A DNA stretch of 64,000 nucleotides from JACTMJ01 sp039812845 (GCA_039812845.1 JBDIBK010000002.1:1-64000); one strand, 5' to 3'; shown: positions 44,188-52,219, counted from the first letter of the stretch. Numbers and translations are program-made. Notes: generated by a model from the sequence alone, not told the origin.

Positions 44188-45771
44188 CTATCGGTAGGAG
44201 CGGTGGAGGTTCTTCCACTCCAGTCCGAAGCGCTGCAAGTACTTCCGCAGCCGGTCCGCGTCGTTGATGCTTTTCTTGCGGGAGCGGCTGCTGGCAAACA
44301 GCCTTCGCCCGGCTTCGGACAGGCTTCGCGAACGAATGCAGATCCGGATCACCTCCAGCAACTGCGTCTTCTGGAACAGATCCAATTGCTCGCGCATTTC
44401 CGCGGGAACAAGCTGCAACAGATCCTCTTCGCAAGTCTGCGTCGCCCACTCGTCGTAGAGTTTCTCGAATTCGGCCTTCACGAGATCGGTGGTGATCCCT
44501 TCGTCTGGAGACTCCACCGCCAGCCGCGAAATCGAGCGGTGCAAGTCTTCCAGGTTGCACTCCCAGCTTGATTGCCCGGCCGTGGCCATTTCGAGATACT
44601 TCCGCTTGGCCGGTCCGCGGAAGCGCAAGGGCGTCGAAAACTCCACGAACTGCTGGTTAATCTCGTCGTCAAGGTACGCGGCAAAATCCTCCAGACGTTC
44701 TACCAGCGGGAGCAAGGCAAATTCCCATGTGGTAAGCCGCTCGGCAAGAGGCGCCAGAAAGCGGTGCTGCTGTGCCAGATCGTTCAGATTCGCTCGCGTC
44801 GTTGCGATCAGTTGGAACTCGCACGGGAGGCCCGGCATCTCCCGCGCCAGCGCGCCGAACTGAATCGTTTCCTCGATCGCGATCTGGTCTTCCGGCGGCA
44901 GGCTCTCGATATTGCGCAGCAGCAGGACGCCGGCGTTTCCCGTTCCTTTCGTCACCGACACGCTGGCGGGCAGTTCTCCGGGGCCCAGGCTGGTGAACGC
45001 GCGCAGGAGCTGCGAGATCTGGCCCGGCCGCAGTTGCCGGCTGTCCGCCTCAACCAGTGGGCCGTCCAGCAGGCTCCGCTCGCGCTTCGTCTCGAAGAAT
45101 CGGCGCGCCAGTGTTGATTTGCCGGTACCACGCCGGCCTGAAATCACCAGTGGCAGATTCCGCCGCGCCAGCACGGACCCCATCCGCCGGATCGTGCCAT
45201 TAAAGTGCGGGCTCCGCGTCTCCACGCCGCCCTTCAGCGAACGCTCGATCAAGGTGGAACTGGCCGATTCCCCCATCAAGCGGTCCACGGACGCGCCCGG
45301 CCGCACGTCGATGATCTCGTAGCTGCCCAGGATATCTTCGAGATTCAACGGCATTCGCGACTGAATCAGGCGTGCCGGGGCAATGCCCTTGCTGGCGAGA
45401 AAGATCAGCGCCAATTGCGCGGGCACCGCGAGATTGCTCACATGGAGGAAATATTCCTCCGCATCGATCGAAAACCGGTAGTTGGCGACGAAGTCGGTGA
45501 GCGCCTTCAGCGAGGAACTGAAGTCCTGAAGAGTTGCCGTATTCATCTCCCAGGATCGGATGTCCGTCTCCGGGCTGGCTGTCAGCAGATCCTCGACGAT
45601 TCCGCCCGCAAGCGACCCGTCCTTCTCTTCATAGATCAGATCGAAACGATCAATAGAGAAGTCGTGATGTTGAGATATCGATATCGTGGGTCGCCATGAA
45701 CCCCAACGATCTTGCTTCTTGGACGCATCCAGATTCGGGTCCAGAAGCCCGATGACCACCCGTTTTTTCAT
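44188..45771 (-). CDS. RtcR-like CARF/AAA+ protein with degenerate sigma-54 ATPase
   Basis: A 527-residue homologue of RtcR, regulator of RNA-repair (rtc) operons. Residues 1-180 match its CARF sensor (MKKRVVIGLLDPNLDASKKQ, SWRPTISISQHHDFSIDR, EEYFLHVSNLAVPAQL). Walker A is intact (GRRGTGKST, 212-220). Other AAA+ sites are lost: no GAFTGA loop (only RAFTSL near 257-262); Walker B 281-290 reads GVLLLRNIES, so the Asp-Glu pair is Arg-Asn; the sensor I Asn is replaced in ATTRANL; FRED of the arginine finger is FLAP; the sensor II Arg is Glu. The C-terminal RtcR signature (SLSEAGRRLFASSRSRKKS, DADRLRKYLQRFGLEW) is preserved. It probably binds ligand and DNA without activating sigma-54. No rtcB or rtcA is nearby. 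Confidence 0.85.
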   Translation of the reverse strand: MKKRVVIGLLDPNLDASKKQDRWGSWRPTISISQHHDFSIDRFDLIYEEKDGSLAGGIVEDLLTASPETDIRSWEMNTATLQDFSSSLKALTDFVANYRFSIDAEEYFLHVSNLAVPAQLALIFLASKGIAPARLIQSRMPLNLEDILGSYEIIDVRPGASVDRLMGESASSTLIERSLKGGVETRSPHFNGTIRRMGSVLARRNLPLVISGRRGTGKSTLARRFFETKRERSLLDGPLVEADSRQLRPGQISQLLRAFTSLGPGELPASVSVTKGTGNAGVLLLRNIESLPPEDQIAIEETIQFGALAREMPGLPCEFQLIATTRANLNDLAQQHRFLAPLAERLTTWEFALLPLVERLEDFAAYLDDEINQQFVEFSTPLRFRGPAKRKYLEMATAGQSSWECNLEDLHRSISRLAVESPDEGITTDLVKAEFEKLYDEWATQTCEEDLLQLVPAEMREQLDLFQKTQLLEVIRICIRSRSLSEAGRRLFASSRSRKKSINDADRLRKYLQRFGLEWKNLHRSYR

Positions 45772-46290
45772 GACTTGTCTTCACATTATGTCATTAGAAG
45801 GAGGAATTCGATAGCGATATTTATAAAATTGATTGCAAACTCTGCCAACCAATCTGTCCTCTTCGTCGCCGCCTCCATCCATATCTTACTGAAATACCGC
45901 TATATTGGAAGCATCGCCCGCCGATTCAGTCGAAATGCGGCTGGCCGCACGCCGAAACGCTCGTGAATTCTCGCGGATCGGGCGTCGCTAGAGTCCGCCG
46001 ATTCGTCGCCGAGGCAGTTCCGACTGCCCCACATGGTACTACAGTACGCCGCCTTCGCGCAGGCAAACTGGAAGGATTCCCTGCCTTCCGTGTGATAAGT
46101 TCCTCCTCCGGGTGGAACGGTTCCGGAACCGCCTGTTTCGAAACCATTCGCGGCCAAATCATGCATGCTGTGTGGCGGAACCGGGAGGAATCGCGTTAGA
46201 CTGGATGGTGTTGCGGCGTTCCTCGCGCCGCGCCAGTCGGGTGGGAGAACTCTCGCCCGCGGCTTCAGCAATAGAAGTTCGGTTTGCCTT
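45772..46290 (+). other. Hairpin-rich spacer between the RtcR-like gene and tRNA-Leu
   Basis: No protein gene is convincing. The first ~130 bases are AT-rich and hold the promoter of the RtcR-like gene. From 46013 onward short perfect inverted repeats follow one another: 46013-46028 (6-bp stem, TCCG loop), 46036-46047, 46051-46064, 46070-46089 (6 bp), 46118-46131 (14-base palindrome CGGTTCCGGAACCG), 46135-46144, and 46199-46238, a two-part stem of 6+6 bp. The density suggests a structured transcript, but no known RNA family is recognised. Confidence 0.45.
45820..45848 (-). promoter_or_regulatory. Sigma-70-type promoter of the RtcR-like gene
   Basis: On the minus strand TTGGCA (45848-45843) and TATAAA (45825-45820) are separated by exactly 17 bases, each one mismatch from consensus. 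Transcription would start about 40 bases before the ATG. A housekeeping promoter is what is expected for an rtcR-type regulator gene. Confidence 0.6.
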
Positions 46291-46375
46291 GCGGAGATGG
46301 CGGAATTGGCAGACGCGCTAGCTTGAGGTGCTAGTGGGGAGACCCGTGCAGGTTCAAGTCCTGTTCTCCGCACCA
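46291..46375 (+). tRNA. tRNA-Leu (anticodon GAG)
   Basis: Acceptor stem GCGGAGA (46291-46297) pairs with TCTCCGC (46365-46371). The anticodon arm CTAGC-TTGAGGT-GCTAG gives anticodon GAG, reading CUC/CUU. A long variable arm (class II) and the T-arm GGTTCAAGTCC are present, and the 3' CCA is encoded. A terminator follows immediately. Confidence 0.97.
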
Positions 46376-46381
46376 TACACG

Positions 46382-46408
46382 AAAAAAGACCCGCACGGGT
46401 CTTTTTTT
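46382..46408 (+). terminator. Intrinsic terminator of tRNA-Leu
   Basis: A GACCCG/CGGGTC stem with a two-base CA apex is flanked by six A on the left and seven T on the right. This is a classic factor-independent terminator 7 bases after the tRNA CCA end. Confidence 0.9.
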
Positions 46409-46472
46409 CTTGGGCGGAACCGGCGCTTGAAGGCCCGCCGCGGTGCATGCGATTAGACTGGTTCATTCACGC

Positions 46473-46502
46473 GAAAACGGCCCCGCTCCCGCGAGGCCGT
46501 CT
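46473..46502 (-). terminator. Probable terminator of the PEP-CTERM gene
   Basis: On the minus strand ACGGCC (46500-46495) pairs with GGCCGT (46482-46477) around a 12-base GC-rich loop, followed by four T. It lies 50 bases beyond the PEP-CTERM stop. Confidence 0.45.
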
Positions 46503-46552
46503 TCGATACATTCCGATTTGCTGGGGGGCTTCACCAGCGCCTCAGGCGCAGG

Positions 46553-47203
46553 CTATGCGCTGCGCTGTCTGCGGTACCGGGCAATCCCGAGCATCGCCAT
46601 TCCCGCGCTCAGCATGAGCCAGGTCGACGGCTCAGGCACGTTCTCGCCGGTATCCGGCACGCCCGGAACCATTGCCAGCACTTTTGCGCTGCCCCCGGTT
46701 CCAGTGATTGACTTGATCCGCCCAGCCATTGGGGCAAAGCTCGCCTCCGTAAAAGTGCGCCCAGAGGCGGCGTAATCGAAAATCACCGATGTGCTCGTGA
46801 TCGCGTTGTTGCCCTGAGTGCCAAACCCGAAACCGACCGTGAAACTCCCGGCAGGCAGACCTTGCACGCCGTTCAGGTTATTGTCGTTGCTTCCGCACTG
46901 AATCGTCCCGCCGGGAACGACACAGACCGTTGAGACTTCCGCCCCGGAGAACATGCCGCTCGTGATCCCGGTGACACCGCCGTTCACGTTGAAGAAGAAG
47001 CCGGTGATGTCTCCCAAAGACTTTCCGGGATCCATCTGCAAATCAAATTGAATCTTGCTGCTGCCGATATCCGTCACTTCCACAAGCAAGCCCACGTTCT
47101 CCACCGGCGTCGTCGCCGGGAGCAGCTCCCAAATCACCGAAGCCGAAGCATTCCCAATTAGCAGGCACGTCCCCAGAGCCAGTGCCAAAAAAGATCGTTG
47201 CAT
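46553..47203 (-). CDS. PEP-CTERM sorting-domain protein
   Basis: A 216-residue exported protein: signal peptide (SFLALALGTCLLIGNASAS), a beta-rich Gly/Asn/Thr body, and a C-terminal PEP-CTERM signal at residues 189-216 (VPEPSTW, hydrophobic LMLSAGMAMLGIA, then RYRRQ). Such proteins are processed by exosortase and deposited in the envelope or exopolysaccharide. No exosortase gene lies in the window. The single Cys pair in the middle (STVCVVPGGTIQCGS) could form a disulfide. Confidence 0.9.
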   Translation of the reverse strand: MQRSFLALALGTCLLIGNASASVIWELLPATTPVENVGLLVEVTDIGSSKIQFDLQMDPGKSLGDITGFFFNVNGGVTGITSGMFSGAEVSTVCVVPGGTIQCGSNDNNLNGVQGLPAGSFTVGFGFGTQGNNAITSTSVIFDYAASGRTFTEASFAPMAGRIKSITGTGGSAKVLAMVPGVPDTGENVPEPSTWLMLSAGMAMLGIARYRRQRSA

Positions 47204-47503
47204 TACCTCAGTACCTTCTTTCTAAACCGCCTAAGGTTTGGCTCCATTTTAGCCGATTGAGAAAGTAGGTGGCACGATACGGGCCGAAATGAGACGTATA
47301 GTACGAACTCCCAAAAGAGGCACATCAGACAACATTGAGGCACGCATCGTCTTTCTTTTTAATGCTTTGCATTTAGTATAAGAGAATGGAACCTGTCAGA
47401 GAAGGCGAGCGAAGCTCCAAGAGGAGTTCGGTGGACGGAGATCGAACCTGGTGGTTGAAGTGCAGAGGAGACTGAATATTCGTATAAGACGATCTAGGCT
47501 TTG
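47204..47503 (+). other. Intergenic region between the lptB end and the PEP-CTERM gene start
   Basis: These 300 bases contain no recognisable gene. The PEP-CTERM gene's ribosome site (AAGAAGGT on the minus strand) lies at the left edge. Around 47345-47390 the sequence becomes AT-rich with a T-rich run, which may include promoter elements. A plus-strand TGGCACG motif at 47270 resembles a sigma-54 -24 box but has no matching -12 TT and no gene after it. Confidence 0.4.
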
Positions 47504-48253
47504 CTATCCCACTTCGCGCCAGCCATTGCCCGCCAGCGAGAAGTTTTCCCCGAGATACACGCGCCGCACTTCCGGATCCCGGCCTAGCGCATCGGGAGTG
47601 CCCGCCCGGAAGATTCGCCCTTCGTTGATAATGTAGGCGCGGTCCGTGACGGCCAGGGTCACCGCGACATTGTGGTCGGTAATCAGGATGCCGATGCCGC
47701 TCCGCTTCAGCTCGAAAATGATGTCCTGCAGTTCCGCCACCTGAATGGGATCGATGCCGGAGAACGGCTCATCCAGCAGCAGGAAATGCGGATCGATCAC
47801 TAGGGAACGCGCAATCTCCACCCGCCGCCGCTCCCCGCCGGAAAGCATATATCCCTGGCTCTTGCGCACGCGTTCGAGGCCCAGTTGCTCCAGCAGCCGC
47901 TCCATCTTCGTTTCGCGTTCTTCGCGGCGCAACGGCAGGGTCTCCAGAATCGCCATCAGATTCTGTTCCACGGTGAGCTTGCGGAACACGGAGGGCTCCT
48001 GCGGCAGGTAGCTGATGCCCCGGCGCGCCCGCTGGTACATCGGCAGGTCCGTAATGTCCTCGCCGTCCAATAGCACCTGGCCGGAATCGGGCGTCACCAG
48101 GCCCACGATCATGTAGAACGAGGTCGTCTTCCCCGCCCCGTTTGGGCCCAGCAGGCCCACCACCTCGCCGCGCTCCATCGAGACCGACAGATCGTGCACC
48201 ACGCGGCGGCGCTGGTAGGTCTTGGAGATTTCGATGGCCTGAAGCTGCTGCAT
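47504..48253 (-). CDS. lptB: LPS export ABC transporter ATP-binding protein LptB
   Basis: A 249-residue ATPase driving lipopolysaccharide extraction from the inner membrane with LptFG. Walker A is GPNGAGKTT at residues 36-44, the signature motif is LSGGERRR, Walker B is FLLLDEPFSGIDP, and the family-typical ISYLPQEPSVFRKLTVEQN is present. It begins 2 bases after the LptC/OstA-type gene, matching the usual lptC-lptA-lptB order with A and C merged upstream. Two in-frame residues after the P-loop (TSFYMIVGL) are also as in LptB. Confidence 0.95.
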   Translation of the reverse strand: MQQLQAIEISKTYQRRRVVHDLSVSMERGEVVGLLGPNGAGKTTSFYMIVGLVTPDSGQVLLDGEDITDLPMYQRARRGISYLPQEPSVFRKLTVEQNLMAILETLPLRREERETKMERLLEQLGLERVRKSQGYMLSGGERRRVEIARSLVIDPHFLLLDEPFSGIDPIQVAELQDIIFELKRSGIGILITDHNVAVTLAVTDRAYIINEGRIFRAGTPDALGRDPEVRRVYLGENFSLAGNGWREVG

Positions 48254-48255
48254 GG

Positions 48256-50580
48256 CTATTTGCGGCGAATCACGCTGACAGCCGGAACGGCATCGCCGCT
48301 CTCCACAATCAGCCGGTCCTCATTCGAGAAATAGGTGAGACGGCGGCCGCGCGTGGCCCCTTCCTTCTGATCGTCGAAGAACGGCTCTCCACCGTACAGA
48401 ACCATCTTCTCATCCGCCGGATAATATTCGGCATGCTCTCCGCCGCCGCGGCGGATATTTCCGGGTTCTTCAATCAGGATGCGCGCGTTTCCGTCCGCGA
48501 ACGCTTTCTCCAGTTCCGTTTCGCCCGACGGCGTTTCCTTCAGGTGCATGCGCATGCGGTCCGAATCCACCGAAAGCAGCGCCCGCCGCATGCGGACCTT
48601 CCCTTCGTACAGCGCAATCTTATCGGAATCCTGGTACCGCATCTTCGCGCTATGGATGAGTGTGTAGATCTTCGCTCCCGCCCCGGCGGGCTTGGGCGCG
48701 GGCGGCTTCGCGCCTTCCGCTGGCTTGGCGTCCTTGGGGGCCTGTTTCCGCTCCTCGATCTGCGAAAACACATTGCCGTCGCCCGCGAGCGTTTTCGCCT
48801 CGCGGTCAATCACCGCCGCATCCGCGTGCAGGCGGTTCGCACCCTGCCAAAGCTTGGCGTTGCCTTCATAGCGGATCCATTGGTTTCCGTTCCGGGTCGT
48901 CATGCGCGCGGCGGTCGCCTGCAGCGTCTCCTCCCCGCCCGGCAGCCCGAACTCGTTCCGATTCGCCGCGCTTGCCGGCTTCGGTTCCGGCTTCCGGGTG
49001 GAAATCACGTGCCCTTCGGCCAGCAGGTCTCCGCTCGGTTCCGCCGTGCGGATGCGGTCCGCCTGCAAGGAACCCGTTGCATCCCAAAGCTGTGCGTTCC
49101 CTTCGAGCAGATTGTATTTTTCGGCCTGATTCAGCATCGCGGAGCTGGCCTTGCCCCGCCGCTCCCCCTCGTTGAACTCGAAGCTCCCCGACTGCTTCAT
49201 CCATTGCATCTCGCCGCTCTTGACGTCGAACCGCGCCTCGAGCGTTTCAGACCGGGTATGGAGCGGCGCGGGCACCGGCGCTTTCCGCTTGCGCGCCTCG
49301 GCAACCGCGGCGGCCGAGGGCTGGGATTCCGTTCTCGCCTTCGACGCCTCAAAGCGCTCGAGAACATTCTCCGCGCCATAGTGGGCAATCATGCGGTCGG
49401 CGTACAGCTTCCGCTCCCTCTGTGCGGCATTCGCGGGAAGAAACGTGAGGCTGCCCGGCGCATGGGTCAGCAGACGCTCCGCCTCCGATCCGCCCGGACG
49501 CATCTGCACTTCCACCACATCGGCTTCCAGCACCCGCCGCGGCAGCGTGGCCGCGCTCTTCCCGAGCGGGGTGGAGCGCACCGTAGCGCCTCCATGCGCG
49601 AACGCTTTTTCCATCTCCGGATCTTCCGTGCCCTCTCGAAAAATCAGGTTCATCCGCGTCGAGCGCACTTCATTGCGCGAACCCGGGGTCAGCGTTTCCA
49701 CCCGGCTATTGCCATCGCCGAAAATCTCCGCGAGGGTGCCATCCTCCCGGTACTTCAGCTCGGCGAACTGCGCTCCAAATGCCAGCTCCCGGTTCGGGTA
49801 TTTGTCCAGCCCGGAGACGTTCCGCGCTTCCACCCGGTGAATCTCCCCATCCTTCAGCTCAATCGTCGCGTCCCCAGCATCCATCGCGAGTTTCCGCCGC
49901 TCCATCCGCGTCGGGCCGGCCATTTCGATCTTGGAATACACTTCGAAATAGATCGCGTGCGCCGCCGAAACCGTCGTGGGGAATGCCGCCCCGTCCTTCA
50001 CCAGAGTGAGGCGCACATCCTTGTTGAGCGTCACCTCCTTCGCCTGCGGATCATAGAGCGCCCCGACCGCGTCCCCGAAGCCCTCCGCGAACTGAAAGTA
50101 GGTCTTCTCGTCCGTTCTCGCCTTGCCGCTTTCCGTATCGAAATGGACTTTCGATGAGCGGATCGTCATTGGCCGCTCCGGCATGGGCCGCCCGTCGTTG
50201 GGTACCCGCATGACGATCTCGACTTCGCCCTCCGAGTACATCGTCTTCGAGCGGATATCGACGTCGGCCCGCTTGCTCTTCACAAGGTCGTATGCGCTGG
50301 GGTCGCCGCCGAAAATCTTGAGATCCACGTCCACCAGTTCCACGCGCGACGGCTGCTGGATCATCCGGTATTCCCTGGCGGAGATCTCCACCATCGGCTT
50401 GCCGTCCACGTTGTGGGTCCACTGCCACCGGTCGGCCGTGCCGGCGACGCCCTTGGGCAAGGGCGGGGGTGCGGGCGTCGCGTTCGCGGCGGAGCGCTGC
50501 CGCTGGTAGTAATAAACGACGCCGGTGCCAAGAGAGAGGGCGAGGAAGAGGAAGGCGATCAGGCGCCCGAGCCTGCGCAT
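48256..50580 (-). CDS. Giant LptC/OstA-type LPS transport protein (774 residues)
   Basis: A 774-residue inner-membrane-anchored periplasmic protein: one N-terminal helix (LIAFLFLALSLGTGVVYYY) and then beta-jellyroll material. An LptC-like part comes first (MVEISAREYRMIQQPSRVEL, YDLVKSKRADVDIRSKTM). Several OstA/LptA-like units follow (GDGNSRVETLTPGSR; LEGNAQLWDATGSLQADRI; YEGNAKLWQGANRLHADAA; YEGKVRMRRALLSVDSDRM). LptC is normally ~190 and LptA ~180 residues, so this protein may supply most of the periplasmic bridge by itself. It sits next to lptB. Confidence 0.8.
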   Translation of the reverse strand: MRRLGRLIAFLFLALSLGTGVVYYYQRQRSAANATPAPPPLPKGVAGTADRWQWTHNVDGKPMVEISAREYRMIQQPSRVELVDVDLKIFGGDPSAYDLVKSKRADVDIRSKTMYSEGEVEIVMRVPNDGRPMPERPMTIRSSKVHFDTESGKARTDEKTYFQFAEGFGDAVGALYDPQAKEVTLNKDVRLTLVKDGAAFPTTVSAAHAIYFEVYSKIEMAGPTRMERRKLAMDAGDATIELKDGEIHRVEARNVSGLDKYPNRELAFGAQFAELKYREDGTLAEIFGDGNSRVETLTPGSRNEVRSTRMNLIFREGTEDPEMEKAFAHGGATVRSTPLGKSAATLPRRVLEADVVEVQMRPGGSEAERLLTHAPGSLTFLPANAAQRERKLYADRMIAHYGAENVLERFEASKARTESQPSAAAVAEARKRKAPVPAPLHTRSETLEARFDVKSGEMQWMKQSGSFEFNEGERRGKASSAMLNQAEKYNLLEGNAQLWDATGSLQADRIRTAEPSGDLLAEGHVISTRKPEPKPASAANRNEFGLPGGEETLQATAARMTTRNGNQWIRYEGNAKLWQGANRLHADAAVIDREAKTLAGDGNVFSQIEERKQAPKDAKPAEGAKPPAPKPAGAGAKIYTLIHSAKMRYQDSDKIALYEGKVRMRRALLSVDSDRMRMHLKETPSGETELEKAFADGNARILIEEPGNIRRGGGEHAEYYPADEKMVLYGGEPFFDDQKEGATRGRRLTYFSNEDRLIVESGDAVPAVSVIRRK

Positions 50581-50664
50581 GCTGCTCTCAGAATAGCATC
50601 CGTCGTCGTTCCGCTACCTGCCTGTGGCCCAGGCTGGCCATCAGTCCAGCGATCAACCCAGAAA

Positions 50665-51651
50665 TCAGCCCAGTGTGTTGGCTTCCGTGGAGGGAGTCCG
50701 CGGCTTCGTTCCCCGGATAAATGCGCTCAAAAAGCGCCCGTCCACCTCATCGCGCATCGCTTCCACATCGAGACCGTTCTCTTCGAGGAAGGCCTTCGCG
50801 TCCTCCACACGATAGATCCGGGTGGGCTCCAAAGAGACATCCTCGAACCCGGCCGCGCGGAGCCTTGCCGCGTAGTCGTCCACCTCCAGCGCCCCGGCAA
50901 TGCAGCCCACCCAGAGCATCACCTGCTTGCGGATCTCTTCGTGCATCTCTCCACGGGTCACGACATCGGAGACCGCGAAACGCCCGCCCGGCTTGAGCAC
51001 CCGGAACGCCTCGCGCAGGACCGCGTCTTTATCCGCGGCGAGGTTGATCACACAGTTGGAGACGATCACATCCACATGGTTATCCGGCAGCGGAATATGC
51101 TCAATGTCCCCTTTCAGGAACTCCACGTTCGTGGCACCGGCCTGCCGCTGGTTCTCGCGCGCGAGTTCCAGCATCTCATCCGTCATGTCGAGGCCGTAGG
51201 CTTTCCCGCTCGGCCCCACGCGCTTGGCCGAGAGCAGCACATCAATGCCGCCTCCGGAGCCCAAATCCAGCACGATTTCGCCCGTCTTCAGTTCCGCCAG
51301 CGCGGTGGGATTGCCGCAGCCGAGCGAGGCGAGCACCGCCTTCTCCGGCAGTTCCGCCTGCGTCACGGCGTCGTAGAGGTTGCGCGTAATCGGGTCCGCG
51401 TAGCGCGTCAATTGGTCGCCGCCGCAGCAGGAGGTCTGGAGCGGCCCCGGTTCGCTGCCACAGCAGGGCGTGCTTTGCTTCAGCGATGGCTTGGCGGCAA
51501 CGGTCTCTCCGCAGCAGGGCGTATTGGATTTCAGCGTGCTCTCCGCCGTGCCCGTGCTGTCGCAACAAGCGGCGCCTTTTCCGGTCAACACTCGCCGCGC
51601 TTCCTCGGCGTACTTCTCTCGAACCACATCCTTAATCGATTCGCTCGTCAT
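50665..51651 (-). CDS. arsM: Arsenite methyltransferase with Cys-pair-rich N-terminal arm
   Basis: A 328-residue SAM-dependent As(III) methyltransferase. The Rossmann core has VLDLGSGGGIDVLL and the ArsM arsenic-site cysteines in GCGNP (112), SNCVINL (200) and GCIAGAL (250). Before the core, residues 29-76 carry four vicinal Cys pairs at 29-30, 46-47, 63-64 and 75-76, the middle two in a 17-residue tandem unit (TPCCG). These are absent from standard ArsM and could capture arsenite. It starts 9 bases after arsR. Confidence 0.93.
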   Translation of the reverse strand: MTSESIKDVVREKYAEEARRVLTGKGAACCDSTGTAESTLKSNTPCCGETVAAKPSLKQSTPCCGSEPGPLQTSCCGGDQLTRYADPITRNLYDAVTQAELPEKAVLASLGCGNPTALAELKTGEIVLDLGSGGGIDVLLSAKRVGPSGKAYGLDMTDEMLELARENQRQAGATNVEFLKGDIEHIPLPDNHVDVIVSNCVINLAADKDAVLREAFRVLKPGGRFAVSDVVTRGEMHEEIRKQVMLWVGCIAGALEVDDYAARLRAAGFEDVSLEPTRIYRVEDAKAFLEENGLDVEAMRDEVDGRFLSAFIRGTKPRTPSTEANTLG

Positions 51652-51660
51652 CCTCGCACC

Positions 51661-52104
51661 TCATCCCTTCTTCCCGGCACTTGGAGCATCCGGATCGCAG
51701 CATCCCCCATCGCCGCAATCGTTCCCGCTGGAGCCGGCCTTCGCTTGCCGCCGGCAAAGCTCCTCCGGGTCCGTCGCCAGGATCTCGGCGAGGGCGGCCC
51801 GGTCCCGCTTCCACTTCGGATCCGCGGTCAATTGCGCGCACAACGCGTCAACAATCGCTCGCACGGGCGCGGCCGCGAACTCCGTGGAGAGCCGGTAATA
51901 GATCCACCGGCCCGCTTTGCGGGATTCGACCAGGTCCGCCTGCCGCAGAATCGCCATGTGCTTGGAAACCGTGGAGGGTGCCAGTTGCAGCAGTTCCGTA
52001 ATCTGGCACACACAGAGTTCCCGTTCGCCGCAGGCCAATAACGCCCGCAGACGGTTCTCGTCGCCCAAGGCTTTCAGTGCCGCTAAGGTGTCTCGGAAGC
52101 TCAC
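51661..52104 (-). CDS. arsR: ArsR-family arsenic-responsive repressor
   Basis: A 147-residue winged-helix metalloregulator. The As(III) site ELCVC (Cys31, Cys33) lies at the start of the alpha-3 helix, and LAPSTVSKHMAILRQADLV is the recognition helix. The C-terminal tail carries extra cysteines (117, 130, 135, 136) beyond the usual ~100-residue core. GTG start. A perfect inverted repeat overlaps the promoter immediately upstream, so autorepression relieved by arsenite is expected. The tail Cys cluster parallels that of the adjacent ArsM. Confidence 0.93.
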   Translation of the reverse strand: MSFRDTLAALKALGDENRLRALLACGERELCVCQITELLQLAPSTVSKHMAILRQADLVESRKAGRWIYYRLSTEFAAAPVRAIVDALCAQLTADPKWKRDRAALAEILATDPEELCRRQAKAGSSGNDCGDGGCCDPDAPSAGKKG

Positions 52105-52109
52105 TGTCT

Positions 52110-52133
52110 ATATTTCGCCATATAACGAAATAT
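52110..52133. promoter_or_regulatory. ArsR operator (8-bp inverted repeat)
   Basis: ATATTTCG at 52110-52117 and CGAAATAT at 52126-52133 form a perfect inverted repeat with an 8-base spacer, five bases before the arsR GTG. On the minus strand a TTGACA -35 hexamer (52140-52135) abuts it, so bound ArsR would block polymerase. Confidence 0.75.
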
Positions 52134-52141
52134 CTGTCAAG

Positions 52142-52165
52142 AAAAAAGGCGGAGATTGCTCCGCC
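52142..52165 (-). terminator. Intrinsic terminator of speA
   Basis: GGCGGAG (52148-52154) pairs with CTCCGCC (52159-52165) over an ATTG loop. On the minus strand six T follow the stem. It lies 55 bases past the speA stop and directly before the arsR -35 box, insulating the two units. Confidence 0.88.
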
Positions 52166-52219
52166 CAGGGGAATCGGCGCTGACCGTCCCTATACCCTCA
52201 CCCTTCGCGATTCCCTCGC

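Noticed and set aside
45831..45848. Minus-strand TTGGCAGAGTTTGCA resembling a sigma-54 promoter before the RtcR-like gene
   Set aside because: The GG and GC dinucleotides are 10 rather than 12 bases apart, so the spacing is wrong; the same TTGGCA fits a sigma-70 promoter with 17-base spacing.
45900..46466. A 188-residue open frame on the minus strand across tRNA-Leu containing TGLEPARVSPLAPQ
   Set aside because: This is the well-known artefact of translating the antisense of a tRNA-Leu gene; it overlaps a certain tRNA and its terminator.
46036..46475. tRNA-Leu as an integration site with a downstream duplicated 3' end
   Set aside because: No second copy of the tRNA 3' end, integrase or phage gene is present in the window.
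47270..47285. TGGCACG followed by GC at correct sigma-54 spacing on the plus strand
   Set aside because: The -12 TT is GG, and no plus-strand gene follows; it points away from the PEP-CTERM gene.
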